Shown: positions 47,575 through 58,983, counted from the first letter of the stretch. The stretch: 64,000 bases of DNA from Cristatella mucedo (GCA_009760855.2 WPIO01000024.1:2765001-2829000); one strand, 5' to 3'. The notes: generated from the sequence alone by a model not told the origin. Numbers and translations are program-made.

Positions 47575-47925
47575 TTCTGAATAACTGCCACGAGCGTCGC
47601 AATTGCCGCATTCCACTCCATCTTAACGACATGACCTGTCTCCCAACCAAGCAGCTTATCCACTTCAAAATCTTGTCACTAACGTTTAGGTCCCTCTATT
47701 CTCTTGCTCCAGCCTAACTTTCCGAATTACTTCCTAATCAGGCTAAGTGCAGAGCCACCGGCTCTTCTGATGGTTATATATTTTCTTCTTCTCAGGTTAT
47801 TAGCTGAACTTCGAAGCAACCTAAAATGATCTTTAGACCATGCCTTTATTTCATAAGCTATACAATCCTGGAACTTATCACGACTTACATCGTGGCAGCT
47901 ATCGTCCAACATCACGAGATTCCAT
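47575..47925 (+). mobile_element. old L2-like fragment
   Basis: The sequence reads CLPTKQLIHFKILSLTFRSL, matching the WLPVKQRIDFKVLSLTFRSL region of L2-1, and then decays into non-coding matches. No tail is found. Confidence 0.6.
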
Positions 47926-48760
47926 GGCTTAATTAAATGTTAATATTCGCCGCTTGCCCATAAGGTATCTAATGACTTTGAAAAGTGAATGATTGAAATT
48001 GTGGCGTCCTGCTGCTTATTTCTGGTAGATTAGAGCTTAATTTCGTGAGATATGCATATATTGTGGCTGCTCGGCTTTTGAGAATACTTTGGTATTAACC
48101 CGGCTGAAAAACTACCTAAAATTGTGAGATTATCCAAAAAATAGAACACACTGTTTAAAATTACAAAATTCAAGTATCAGGCGATTTTAGTACAAGAAAC
48201 AAATAATTAGTGTGGATTAGACCAACTTTCATATGGCTTAAAGTAACAACACTAAATTTTCCAAATATAGGAATGAATAGCTTGCAAAAATTCTGATAGC
48301 ATTTGTGGGCACATTATAGTACGATGACACTGAAATAGCAGCTAGATGATCAGAATAAAATGCTGCTAAAATGAATTTAAAGATTTGGAACTAAATGTGA
48401 TTTCGGACAATCAAGTTGATTATCTGTAAGTTTTCACGATGTTTAATATTGATTCTAATAAAAGTTACAGCCGCCACGTGAGAGCAGCATAGCTGGCTTA
48501 TTTATCGAAGCTTGTACTAAAACCTGAGAGTTCTGCAAGTTAGACGGTAAGCTTTTCGATTACATCCTTTTGAAGTCAGCAAAGATAACGAAATAATTCA
48601 ATTAAATAATAAAGGTTAATAGCAACGTGAAATGAGCCGCCATATGAAAATTATTTCTCCACCATGCTCATACAGTTGGAAAAAACTCGTTTAAAACTGA
48701 CGTAAAATAACTAAAACGATAACATGCAAGCAACCTAGTGCACTCCCGAAAAGCGATGGT

Positions 48761-49009
48761 GTGCCTAGCCCCAGGTGGCACTTGCCTACTCAAATTTTTA
48801 AACAAGATTTCAAGACAGATGAAAAAAGTTTTCAAACACGAGTGTTCAAACTTTCGGATGGTGGAGGTACAGATGCACATCTTGGTAAAATTCCCGAGAC
48901 GATAGCTGACGAGGTTAGGTGTATGCGCGTCAACGCCCCATGTTTCGGTGGTCGAAACAAACTCTTGTGTGATTTGCGCACTGAGCATTGCATGCACCAG
49001 TGTAAATAA
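48761..49009 (+). pseudogene. unidentified plus-strand open frame ending at AATAAA
   Basis: The frame reads protein-like, for example KTDEKSFQTRVFKLSDGGG and CFGGRNKLLCDLRTEHC, with six cysteines in the last third. The stop codon overlaps AATAAA and a SINE-B begins 11 bp later. There is no ATG start. It may be a last exon or a processed fragment of an unknown gene. The opposite strand is also open, so coding status is uncertain. Confidence 0.3.
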
Positions 49010-49019
49010 AACAAATCCT

Positions 49020-49192
49020 AGCTAATTAAACCGCCTCTTTTTGTATAGCGACAAAAGAGCCTTTACGGCTATCACCACGGCTTGCAGATGCGATACAGTA
49101 TTGCCCAACGCAGGAATCGAACCCACGACCTCGGTACCGAGGTCTTTAAAACGTAACCGCCTTAGCCAGTGTGCCATCAAAGCTCACCAGTG
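49020..49192 (-). mobile_element. SINE-B, well preserved
   Basis: The full-length minus-strand copy ends with agctaattaaaccgcctc and has the B box aggaatcgaaccc and the palindrome. It starts 11 bp after a plus-strand open frame ends. Confidence 0.85.
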
Positions 49193-49411
49193 TACGCTAA
49201 TAGTCAGAGTTACTGAAGTAACCGGAAGCTTTGCATGCCTTCATGTGTCCTTTTGGATGCTCATCGAAGCTTATATTTATGTGCTTTTGCATACTTGTCT
49301 GAGCATGAGTATTTCTTGTCAGTAACTCAAGGTAATTGGTTCTTTTGCATGGAGTTTCTAAGTTTTAGGATGAAGAACTAGTTTACCTGAGGTGCCACAC
49401 AGAAGAACAAC

Positions 49412-49702
49412 CAGTGGCGAAGCCAGGGACAGGGAGTATTTGCCTCCCTACAGCGGAATAGTGACCTGGACCGTTCCTCTTCGTACGCCCACCTACCGTC
49501 ACGAATGACAAAATTGTTTCTTACTTCCGCTCGATGAGCCGCCACCAAGTTTGCGTCGAATAAATACTAGGATTTTTTTATACATATTTTTTAAATCATT
49601 GTGAGTCCAGCTTCTCTTTACTTAAATTCACGCTGGTATTGCTCCCTGCATGAATATTATGCAGGTCTCACTCCCTAGAGAAAAATCTTTGCTCCGCCAA
49701 TG
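49412..49702. mobile_element. possible non-autonomous DNA transposon (MITE-like)
   Basis: The left end ccagtggcgaagccaggg and the right end gctccgccaatgctg are imperfect inverted repeats about 290 bp apart. CAGTGGCG-type ends are common in animal cut-and-paste elements. No coding capacity and no clear target duplication are seen. Confidence 0.35.
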
Positions 49703-51738
49703 CTGAAGACGTTTTTTAAGTGAAGATACTAAGCTAAAGCTGATGCTATGCGGAGAATGAGTTACAGCATAAATCAAAATCTGTATGTATGGGTTATGTT
49801 TTTAAAATAGTAACCGGCATAACATGTAGCAGACGATTATTTAGCTTTCCAGCTAGTAGCACGAATTGTAAATTAGGAGCTCAAACTCAATATTGAAATT
49901 TGGTTTAGTTAAGGCGGAATATGATAACTGTGTCAAAAAAGTGAAATGAATTAATTAACAACAATAGTAATTCAAATAAGTGTAAGAATTAAAAGAATAC
50001 CAAGTAGTTTTATCGAACCCTAATACAATCTAATATCTGTCACGGAGCCTTATAACTAGCTGCAGGAGATGCAATAGCAAGGGTTGATGCCATGCAAAGA
50101 ATCACGATTAGAAAGTCATGCAAAAGTAAATAATCATCATACAAATAGCAAAGACCTTCGCACGAATCATTGGTACATGTTTAGGGGCTTCAAGCTTAAA
50201 GTTTTGACGCACATTTGCGAGGAACTTGTGCATGCCTTTTCAGAATGCATGAGGTATCAAAGAAAATGAATTTAGTAGTTTGAATGAGTACACAGATGAA
50301 AATGGGACCTGAGCACGATCATCGTTGCATACTAAAGTACGGACACATTTTCTATGTGTTTTTTCTTTCTCGGCATTTTAAAGTGAGAGTAGATATTATT
50401 TCAAGAGACTCTCTGTCTCCGACTGATATCTAATACATTAGAAATATATTCCCTTTTGTTACATACCTCACTCTGGATGCCGATTCACACATAAACGCAG
50501 AAGAACAAAACATATTTTGATAAAGAAAATGTAGCTGAAGTTAAAAGTTTGAGATTTGAAAGCAAATGTCATCTGAGAAAGTCAGATTTATTTTCGTCCG
50601 GCTAGTGGTACTACACCTACACAAGTAGGCAGCTGTCAGAATTTGAATGCCGATGTAACTGAATAATGCCCAACTCTCTCTATTTCAACGCCACGTGCAG
50701 GAAGGCATATTCTAAACTCATCTCAGTAAAAAAAAATCTATCATGTCTAGTAATGGATACTATTGCATAAAGTTTAAATTGCAGGATAAGCTAACACACT
50801 CATCTCGGAAGCCTCAAAGTAAAATGCAACAATACACGTTTTTTTATTCTTATATCTAAGCACTAAGAAATGGAATTACCGATAGATTGAGAGAGACAAA
50901 GAAAGAGAAAGACATAAATGCAGCGAGAAACAGATTTTTACATTAAAAAGTTTGTAAGTCCCAATTGATCACTTTCGTGGCTCCAGGGCAAGAGATTGGT
51001 GGCCGTATGGAGAAAATAATATAATATTGCAAAGCAGTCAAATTAACCTAGTGCTTACAAAATTGCTGCTAACAGCTGTATTTGTCTTTTGCTAACAGAC
51101 TTTAGTTGAGGTATTAATCATGATTAGAGGCTATGGGCCAATACCTACCGGATTTAATTTAATAACAAAAGCAACCAAGAGTTTGTGTGGCTCTACAAGA
51201 TAGCTCAAAATTTTTTCGTAATTTTAGTGTGCATTTCCATTCATGTCTAAGATTGTTAATACCGTGCTATTGCACACTGATATTATCATGGTACCTTGTC
51301 TGCAAGTACCTCTTGTTTACTGCTTTAATTTCAGTTATTTTTAAAGCACCCGAGCACATTTGTTAGGTTGAATGCACGACGATTATAAATTATTGTTAAT
51401 ATTATTATTACATCTTTATGAATGTATGGATGAGATTGGCTGAAATATCCCTACATATGGAAACCAGATTTTTGAAAAATACTGAGAGTGAGATTAGATA
51501 GCTATGCCTTTGGAGCTGCTGTTACGTTCCAAACAGTAATTTTGAAAATTTGGAAGTAGAAAACAGATTCGGTGCAATGGAGAAATGTGATATGCATGCC
51601 GAGATATTTTTTAGGGAGTGATTAATCCATTTCTGATAGCACGATGCTTGAACATAGCAAGAAATTTGGTCTACGGTGACATTAAATTAGAGATAACCTG
51701 CTGTTCAAATGCAGGTAATAAATTCCTTCTGTTAGGAA

Positions 51739-51740
51739 TC

Positions 51741-51837
<97 letters not shown>
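51739..51837. repeat. (GA)n microsatellite
   Basis: About 100 bp of AG units with two single-base interruptions in the left half (gagaaagaga). Confidence 0.97.
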
Positions 51838-51838
<1 letters not shown>

Positions 51839-52093
51839 TCCGATGCTATAATCGGGAGGAGAGGTAAAGTCAAACTGTGTGCCTCCTGCCTATTCATGAA
51901 AGCCTGTATATTGTAGTTAAGGAGATTTCGGCAAGTGGGAGAGTAATATGTCAGTAAATAAATACACATAATCGCATCAGACTCTAGCCCCCTCACAGTA
52001 CCTCAAAGGCTCACCAGACCACCGTTGGTCGGTGACACCTACGAGAGGTATGACTGTTCAACCTCGTTAATATTTTATTCGAATCTGATTGAC

Positions 52094-54365
52094 ATAATAA
52101 TAACAATAATAATAATATTGCACTTGATAAAGCGCCCTCAGAGAACTTAATCTCTTTCTAGGCGCTTTACATTTGCTGCAAAGTGATACGCAATAGAATA
52201 GTAAGTAAAATCATGCTTGAAAAACAAACAAAATGAATAACATGGTTAGGGGTTACATGCACTGGGTCAGCATGCAAATGTGGTTAGTGGCAGCATGAAC
52301 AGTGTCAGCACGCATAAGCACATCGAGGACGAATCACAAGGACCCACTAAATGCTGTCCTAAATAGGTATGTTTTTAAGTTTCTTTTAAATGTGGTCAGG
52401 TCAGGGGATGTTCTGATGCAGGTCGGGAGGGAGTTCCAGGCTGTGGGAGCATACGAGCTAAATGCACGGTCTCCAAAGGATTTAAGGTTTGTACGAGGTA
52501 TTTCTAGACTGTTGGATTCCGAAAAGCGAGTGGTACGATGCTTTGCCTGATGGGGTAGTATATCTGAAAGATAGGCTGGAGCCATAGAATGAAGAGACCT
52601 AAAAGTGAGCGACAAAACCTTGAAGTCAATCCGTTGCTTGACTGGTAACCAGTGCAGGTCGGCGAGAAGTGGAGTAATGTGGCAACTGCGACGCTCACGA
52701 CAGACAAGCCTAGCTGCAGAGTTTTGCACCAGCTGCAATCGCCTGATCGCACATGCTGGTAGGCCAGTAAGCAGTGAGTTGCAGAAGTCGAGACGAGATG
52801 TCACGAATGCATGGACCAACTTGGACGTGGTATCCTTATCTAAACAAGCCCCAATTTTAGCAATGTTATGAAGCTGAAAATAGGCGGATTTGACTGTGGA
52901 GCTGATCTGGTCGTCTAACGAGAGGTCGCTTTGGAATATGACACCTAGATTTCGAGCTGATGCAACTGGAGATATGCTGGCAGAGCCAATTTTGAAAGTC
53001 AGCCTTTCCAATTTCTGAATAACACTAGGTTTGCCCATAACTAGTAAGTTAGTTTTATCATCGTTTAGTTTTAGAAAATTTGCTGCCATCCATGATCGGA
53101 TGTCATCAATGCATGCAGCAAGTGAGTTGAGAGAATTTGAGGTGCTCGAAGGCTGGGAGGGATCAAAGCAAAGGTACAACTGAGTGTCATCCGCATAGAA
53201 GTGAAAGCCTAGATTGTGCTTGGCAATCACATCAGCGAGAGGGAGAGTATAAACGGTGAAAAAGACCGGACCTAGCACAGAGCCCTGAGGTACTCCATAT
53301 TTTAGAGGTACTTCAGATGATCTTTGTCCATTCACGTCAACACTCTGGAGTCTCCCACTGAGATAGGACCTGAACCACTGCAGAGCAGTGCCAGTGATGC
53401 CCAGGCGAGATGAGAGGCGCTCTAGAAGTACTTTGTGATCGATGGTATCAAAAGCTGCCGAAAGATCGAGCAAAACAAGAAGAAGAGACACTATACCCAT
53501 GTCTGCATTCCTAAGTAGGTCGTTGTATACCCGAAGCAATGCTGACTCTGTGGAGTGATTAGCTCTAAAGCCAGACTGGAACTTACTAGCAAGGTGTGAG
53601 GTTTCGATATACGAGTTCAGCTGGTCTGCCACGACCCGTTCCAGTGTCTTTGATAGGAATGGTAGAAGGGAGACTGGGCGGTAGTTGCTTAAGTTCTCTT
53701 GGTCTGGTGTAGCTTTCTTGAGAAGTGGCCTGACTACAGCTTTTTTGAAAGGTGCTGGGACCTGACCTGAGGCTAATGACATATTAATGATGTTGGTTAT
53801 GCATGGCAGCAGCAGATCAATGCAACGTAGGAGCAGGACAGTGGGAATAGGGTCCAGTGGACTTGTTGTCTTCTTTGATTGAGATACGAGCTTTAGGACT
53901 ACATCACTAGTGACCTGTTTAAATGCAGACATTGAGGCGCAGCCAGGAACCGAGGAACAGCATTCTAGTGGGAAGGTTGTCATCGCAGGGATGGATTCCC
54001 TGATTTTGTCTATCTTCTGCACAAAGAATCGAGAGAAGCGATCGGCTAGATCATCACAAGGATCGTCTGGTAAGGAGCTAACCTGGGAACGGTTGAGGAG
54101 ATGGTTTATTGTCGACATCAGCATTTTTGGATTGTGCATCTGTGATTCAACAATGTTTCTATAGAAGCTAGACTTAGCCTTTGCTAGGATCGATTGGTAC
54201 GACCTACAGTAGTCTTTATATGCCTGTCGATGGACAGTTAGTCCGGATCTTTTGTATGCCTTTTCAAGCTTTCGTTTATTAGACTTGGCTATATAATCAC
54301 ATTCATGGAATGTCGATTTGAAATAAGAAGTGACAGGCAAAATAATTCTTAGCATGTTCAATCAT
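52094..54365 (-). mobile_element. L2-1 LINE, longest copy
   Basis: The element runs on the minus strand from the RT linker to a 3' UTR ending in the double-stem hairpin (gcgcc...ggcgc outside agaga...tctct) and an (ATT)n tail at 52094-52120. The ORF is uninterrupted, which suggests a young insertion. I could not find an unambiguous target-site duplication. Confidence 0.9.
52334..54361 (-). CDS. L2-clade LINE reverse transcriptase ORF (5'-truncated, otherwise open)
   Basis: This 675-codon open frame is the longest in the window. It starts inside the linker between the endonuclease and the RT, so the apurinic endonuclease domain and any ORF1 are missing. RT motifs are present: SNYRPVSLLP (about 226-234), FQSGFRANHSTESAL (261-275), catalytic LLDLSAAFDTIDHK with Asp299, GVPQGSVLGP (356-365), FYADDTQLY with the Asp391-Asp392 pair, and WMAANFLKLNDDKT (424-437). 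The C-terminal HWLPVKQRIDFKVL region is the usual L2/CR1 tail. The first codon is a TTG right after an in-frame stop, so the true start was lost by truncation. RT residues are intact, but the copy is not autonomous. Confidence 0.92.
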   Translation of the reverse strand: MNMLRIILPVTSYFKSTFHECDYIAKSNKRKLEKAYKRSGLTVHRQAYKDYCRSYQSILAKAKSSFYRNIVESQMHNPKMLMSTINHLLNRSQVSSLPDDPCDDLADRFSRFFVQKIDKIRESIPAMTTFPLECCSSVPGCASMSAFKQVTSDVVLKLVSQSKKTTSPLDPIPTVLLLRCIDLLLPCITNIINMSLASGQVPAPFKKAVVRPLLKKATPDQENLSNYRPVSLLPFLSKTLERVVADQLNSYIETSHLASKFQSGFRANHSTESALLRVYNDLLRNADMGIVSLLLVLLDLSAAFDTIDHKVLLERLSSRLGITGTALQWFRSYLSGRLQSVDVNGQRSSEVPLKYGVPQGSVLGPVFFTVYTLPLADVIAKHNLGFHFYADDTQLYLCFDPSQPSSTSNSLNSLAACIDDIRSWMAANFLKLNDDKTNLLVMGKPSVIQKLERLTFKIGSASISPVASARNLGVIFQSDLSLDDQISSTVKSAYFQLHNIAKIGACLDKDTTSKLVHAFVTSRLDFCNSLLTGLPACAIRRLQLVQNSAARLVCRERRSCHITPLLADLHWLPVKQRIDFKVLSLTFRSLHSMAPAYLSDILPHQAKHRTTRFSESNSLEIPRTNLKSFGDRAFSSYAPTAWNSLPTCIRTSPDLTTFKRNLKTYLFRTAFSGSL

Positions 54366-54639
54366 TGAACCAAAAACATTAAAGAGTACTCTAAATTGAC
54401 CGAATGATCTCAGTCTTCCATAAATCATATAGCACGTTTATATAACGTAGGTCACTTTGCTATTTTTGAGAATATTTGCCGGTTTTGTCCGATGAAAGAA
54501 AAAATTGGTTTTAAAGCATCAATTTGCTTAACATGATAGCAGGTTTTAGCTACTCACTTAGCCCTAGCCATCAGTATGCACATGAAGTTACGGAGAGCCA
54601 GAGCCTTGAAGAAGACAATTTCGATAATAATATGAATAA

Positions 54640-54950
54640 TATATATTTGAGTAGCCCGCTCAGAGAAAAGAGCTAAATCTCTTTCTAAGCATTTAACGTC
54701 TGCTGCAAGGGAAGTATGAGCATATGGCTAGAGAAAAGATGAATAGTATAAATATGCGTAATTGAATTAGAGGTAGAATTCACCGTGTCGGCTCGCAAAG
54801 GCTCACACAAGACCAATCATAATGAGCCGTCAAGCTTTATTCGGAACAAGTGTATCGTTAGCTTCAGTTTAAATGCCATCAAGGCCGAAGCTGTCATGAA
54901 GTCAATCGGGAGTGAGTTCCCAGCATTGGGAGCATAGGAGCATCACTGAA
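54640..54950 (-). mobile_element. old L2-1-related 3' fragment
   Basis: The hairpin region (cagagaaaagagctaaatctctttc), a diverged 3' UTR and a short ORF2-end match (gagtgagttcccagcattgggagcata) are present on the minus strand. Confidence 0.65.
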
Positions 54951-55481
54951 TGACAACGTGCTATTTCCGTTCCGTAAGCGATTCGTTACAGAACGATTCG
55001 CTTGGTTTTATGGTACGCCGTTTCAAGTAACTTTGAGCGAGCATTTATACAGATTGGGCTACCATGGCTACAGCAGCAAAGCTATCCATAAGATCTGAAT
55101 GAACCCTTGACTAGGTAGCCTGGAAACATCTAATGCTGAGCTCTTTCGTAATCGGGCTTGATTTCAAAAGCCGTAGAAGGGCTAGAATTATGACATTAGG
55201 ATTTAATCTTGACCTTTTAGGTTAGAAATAGGACAAACAATTTCTCTTCAAGATTCAGTGGGAAAGGCCTTCGACACTTTCCAGTGGCTCAATAGTCTAT
55301 TTTAAGAAAATTTTAAGTTTTTCGCCTAAGTCACAGATTAAAATTTCTTTTATTGACGCCCCAAAAGTGTTATTCATATCTTCGGAGAACCTTAGTCTAA
55401 GGTTCACTGCAAGACTCCCTTAAACGGAGTGAGCTAACGGTATCTTTAAACCTCAACAATCCGTCAAATAAAATAGGTTTT

Positions 55482-55850
55482 GGTAATGATAATCCACTAG
55501 GTAAAGTGCTCGCTCTTCACGATCGAGGTCCCGGTTTCGAAATCTGCAGGTAGGGATCATTTATTGCCACAGCAAGTGGCGGCGATAGCCGTTACGGTTC
55601 ATCTGCCGGTAGACAAAATACTAGCTGATTTAACAACCTATTTTCTATAGCGAAAGAGGAGGCTTTATGGCTATCACCGCCACCTGCAGCGGCAATAATG
55701 GATAGCCCCCCGCAAGATTCGAATCCATGACCTGGGGAACGAGGTCGTAGATTCAAATCCTCGGGACCGAGTTTGTGAGAGGGAATCGCCTTGTGTAGTG
55801 CGCCATCGCGGCTCACCTTAAACAATGAGGCTATTAAATCAGCTAATATT
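55482..55850 (+). mobile_element. SINE-B split by another SINE-B
   Basis: Head and body lie at 55482-55619 and the missing end (acaatgaggctattaaatcagct) reappears at 55826-55850. The gap is filled by the opposite-strand copy. Confidence 0.7.
55621..55822 (-). mobile_element. SINE-B nested inside a SINE-B, with internal duplication
   Basis: This minus-strand copy is inserted in the tail of the plus-strand copy. It is longer than usual because a second B-box-like piece (ggtcgtagattcaaatcctc) in inverted orientation sits next to the normal one (agattcgaatccatgacc). Confidence 0.75.
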
Positions 55851-56893
55851 TCTTTATTTATGGTCTTCACGGGCACGATCCCGGAGATGCATTTTCCTTG
55901 ACGTTTTGGGGCTTATAATGAAGCTACATACCGATGGAATTGTTATAAAATGAGATTACGCAGTACAAAATACGCAACTGCTTTTGTTTCCAACTAAGTA
56001 ATAGGTTCTATGAATTTTCGTGAAATGACTGAATTCTGCATTCTCTGCATGTTTGGCCAGGCCGATCTTTAATCTTAGTCCTTGCCGGAAGATGCTCTTA
56101 ATCAATTGAACTTGACAAATGACCGCTATCAGGAAACGCCGTACAGAAAACGCGCCATTTCATCGTTTAGAGCATGATTCAAGCTCTAAATGCCGGTAAG
56201 TGTAATAAAAAATGAATCAAACAATATAAGTTTTCAAAGTTGCAACCACAGTCTCCTAAGCGTAAGGAATTGGCTCCTGGACATCACTCAATTAGGACGT
56301 ATAAACATCAAGGTTCGCAAATTGTCCAATAAATTTAAGATAACAAATTAATATTACATCAGGTTAAGGCACACCCGTTATACTTCATTTGCAATTTAAA
56401 CAGTGCCCAGTCAGAGGTTTAGTTCTTTTAGGATACTGTGTTATTGATTTCTTATTACTTTAAACAGCTCTATTAGCTATGATTAGAATAAGAAGAAATC
56501 AAATACTAGTCTAAATTTATTCTAATATCATGCTCAGGAGATCAGCTGAGCAGCTGATGCGGTTGCCGTTAAAGCTACAAATTGAGGAAGTGCACACTTG
56601 GCCAACAGAGTGTAGCCCCAAACATTAAACATTTGCAAGAAGTATGGCAAGGACTTTTAAAAGCGGTTTTCAAGTGTGTTCACAGCCAATGGGTTTGCTT
56701 GCTGAAGTTTTCTGAAACTCAGGTGTTTCCATTACTATCCACCCAAGTCATTCGTCATCCTAATTTAATTTTTCTGTTATCGCGTTCTCAGGAATGAACC
56801 ACGAATCTTATGCCAGCCTTAATCGCTATATAGGTTGTCATTATTTTGGCAAGAAAAACGAACGAAACTGGCATGTTCCCAAGTCACGCACAC

Positions 56894-57027
56894 GGTTTTT
56901 TTTCTTTCGCTGCTGCACGCGATGGAAAAAGATGATATTTTGCAGATAGTCTTCCTTTTTGGCCAAACCTTTTAAATAATTTATCGTACAGTTATCCATT
57001 TTTCTGTTGAATAGCTTTGAAACGATT
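56894..57027 (-). CDS. candidate prodomain-end exon with basic cleavage-like cluster
   Basis: This is a 134-nt minus-strand open segment in phase 2 to 1, so it fits between the candidate exon at 58827 and the catalytic-domain start at 44273. It encodes a lysine-rich helix ending in FFHRVQQRKKKN. M12B prodomains often end in a His-x-x-x-Arg segment and a basic proprotein-convertase site just before the catalytic domain, which is what this would be. The acceptor tract is weak. A second in-phase donor 6 nt further on (lowest base 56888) is equally usable. Confidence 0.25.
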
Positions 57028-57377
57028 CTCAATTTCAGAAGTCGTTCAATTAAGAAGATTCATGTAATGCTAACCCGTGTTGGCTTCTACCAATTTTTCA
57101 TTCTACTTCTGCTTGCCATTTTATCTAAGGCAGGCAATATTACACTTCCGTAGGCAAGACCTGAGAATTCTTCGCTGGCGTCTCTACAAGTGTACTTTAG
57201 GAAATACTACATTCAAAGTCTGCACCTTAGCTCTGCCACGCCAATACCCGTTAGCTGTATTTCGTCAAAAGAGTCACATGCAGTTTACAGCCGTTTTCTT
57301 AAATCGGCAGTCAATGAGGGAACAAAAATAGAAAATTGGCCAAAATTCGTTTCTAATAAGGTCCAAGTACTTGCCGA

Positions 57378-57520
57378 GCTGGTTTGGTCTAGTGGTTAAG
57401 GTGCTCGCCCCGATCAAGGTCTGACTGAGGTCGTGGGCTCGAGCCCTGAGGCATATGTGAAACGCCTGAATAGAGATTAAGTTCTCTTGGGGCGCTATAT
57501 AAATGAATTATATATATATT
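57378..57520 (+). mobile_element. SINE-A, best-preserved copy
   Basis: The sequence has head ctggtttggtctagtggttaagg, a B box (gggctcgagccctg), then cgcctgaatagagattaagttctcttggggcg, a clear double-stem hairpin. It ends in tatataaatgaattatatatat. Confidence 0.9.
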
Positions 57521-57756
57521 TCGATATTAAATAAGAGCAGATGAGCCATTAAATGGTTTTGCAGTCAAAAAAGTTTAATAAATTACATACATCGTTAGAA
57601 GAAAGTGGTGCAGAATTTATTATTGGAAAATGCGGATTCAGTTCAGCGGTATGCTTAAACCTGCCACACTGTGAAGAGCCTTGGCTTGTTGTTCCAACGA
57701 AACTAATTCATGTGGCAATTTGAATTATAAAAGCTAGCAACGGATGGTAGCGATAT

Positions 57757-58020
57757 CAAAGACAACTACTCTCCTACTGCCGACTATGGCACATCTTTTT
57801 CAGCGTTCTGAGCTGCTACTTCTACGCTACTCACTACCTCAAATGCTCTCCTACTCTGCTATGCTTCCCACTTTCTCTTCGTTGCGTGTGACGAAGTCTG
57901 TGGGCTACCGAATGCCGTACCGAAAGCCGCGTAGGCTGTGAGTGCGCTATACAAAACTCTCCTGTGTAACACCCACGTGGTCTTTATGACATTGTGGAGT
58001 TACAGACGGAGATACATTAT
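57757..58020 (+). mobile_element. L2-2 3' fragment
   Basis: The ORF end (tctgtgggctaccgaatgc...) is followed by the complete terminal box ttgtggagttacagacggag and a short acattatcatt tail. Confidence 0.85.
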
Positions 58021-58826
58021 CATTTAAGAGGTTTTCAAGGGAGAGCTAAAGGATAGCTATACAAGCTTTCAGCAAGTTCACCACTTACGGAGAGTAAGAA
58101 GTTTTCTTATCGGCTATAAAATTAAATGGATTTCATTTTTAGAGCCACAATCATGTCAATTTCACCTGCTTTCCTTAGAATTATTGTTGGGAAAGTGCAA
58201 ATTCACGTTTGAGCTAGTTTCAAAATCAAGCTATTGCTGAAGGAACCAACTTGGATGAATAGAGAAATTTGATTATTAATGTGATCGCAATCGCTTAAGA
58301 AGAATACCTGAAATTGTCCACTTCATCACCAAAGCAGCTGAAAGAATAATCAAATTTGCTTTCATAACTTCGAAAAACAATAAACATTTCGTAGCGGTTA
58401 TATCGTCGAGTCATGACGTCCTACAATCAAGATTTTAAAACGCAGCCTCACGAACGCATCAAAACGAGACGCATGATACTGATCCTGGCTGTACAAGCTT
58501 TGTTTTAACATAAGTAACGCAGGAATGCACTATAACTCACTCTCTATTTCGATTCAGAAGGGATTAATTATGCAGATTAGCCTAATATTGAGGTCTAAAA
58601 ATAAAAATACTTGAAAAACCTGTGATGCTATCTTAAATTAGAGTCAATTTACCCAAGGATTTAATTAACTGGCATGATAGGCTAGTAAAAATATCCAGTA
58701 GGCGACGAGTGAGCAAGAGATTAGGATTTCTGCAGTGGATTCCTGAAATAAGTCCACCAATCAGCAGGTGAGCGAATATATTTCAAATGAGAGACTAGCT
58801 TCAAATTAAAAAGTCTTACCACTCAC

Positions 58827-58983
58827 CGCCCTTTTGGCGTCAATAATACCTTTATCACCCAGACTAATCTTTTAAACATGGGCTTAAAAAGGAGTCTGCT
58901 GTATCGTGGGTCAGTGCCCATGATAATGAACCCGTCCCTTAGCAACTCGGCGACCTCACTGGCAATCTCGCAGTAGTGATTGC
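58827..58983 (-). CDS. candidate prodomain exon of the metalloprotease-like gene
   Basis: This 157-nt segment is fully open in one minus-strand frame, with an acceptor ending tagacag and a strong donor (GGGCG, then GTGAGT). Incoming phase is 1 and outgoing phase is 2. Its 51 codons include a Cys in HYC, an acidic helix and a stretch reading DGFIIMG...RYSRLLFKPM. That loosely resembles the 'GfI...Y.i.P' core of M12B prodomains (inference). Adjacent frames also contain open stretches, so an old mobile-element remnant is a possible alternative. Confidence 0.3.

Larger units (their letters stand above)
44274..56893. other. intron-like tract upstream of the catalytic-domain start
   Basis: It is dominated by the nested L2-1 pair (44603-47034), the long L2-1 (52094-54365), SINE-B copies, a MITE-like element and a GA array. 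Nothing is recognised in 47926-48760, 49703-51738, 51838-52093, 54951-55481 or 55851-56893. Confidence 0.4.
57028..58826. other. intron-like tract between prodomain candidates
   Basis: It contains a SINE-A (57378) and an L2-2 fragment (57757). No feature is seen in 57028-57377 or 58021-58826. Confidence 0.35.

Noticed and set aside
58827-58983. Reading the segment as the N-terminal part of a Ty3/gypsy reverse transcriptase (VAELLRDGFI-like)
   Set aside because: No VDYR, YADD or integrase motifs and no long terminal repeats follow, and the distance to upstream Cys motifs is wrong for gag-pol. A prodomain exon fits the context slightly better.
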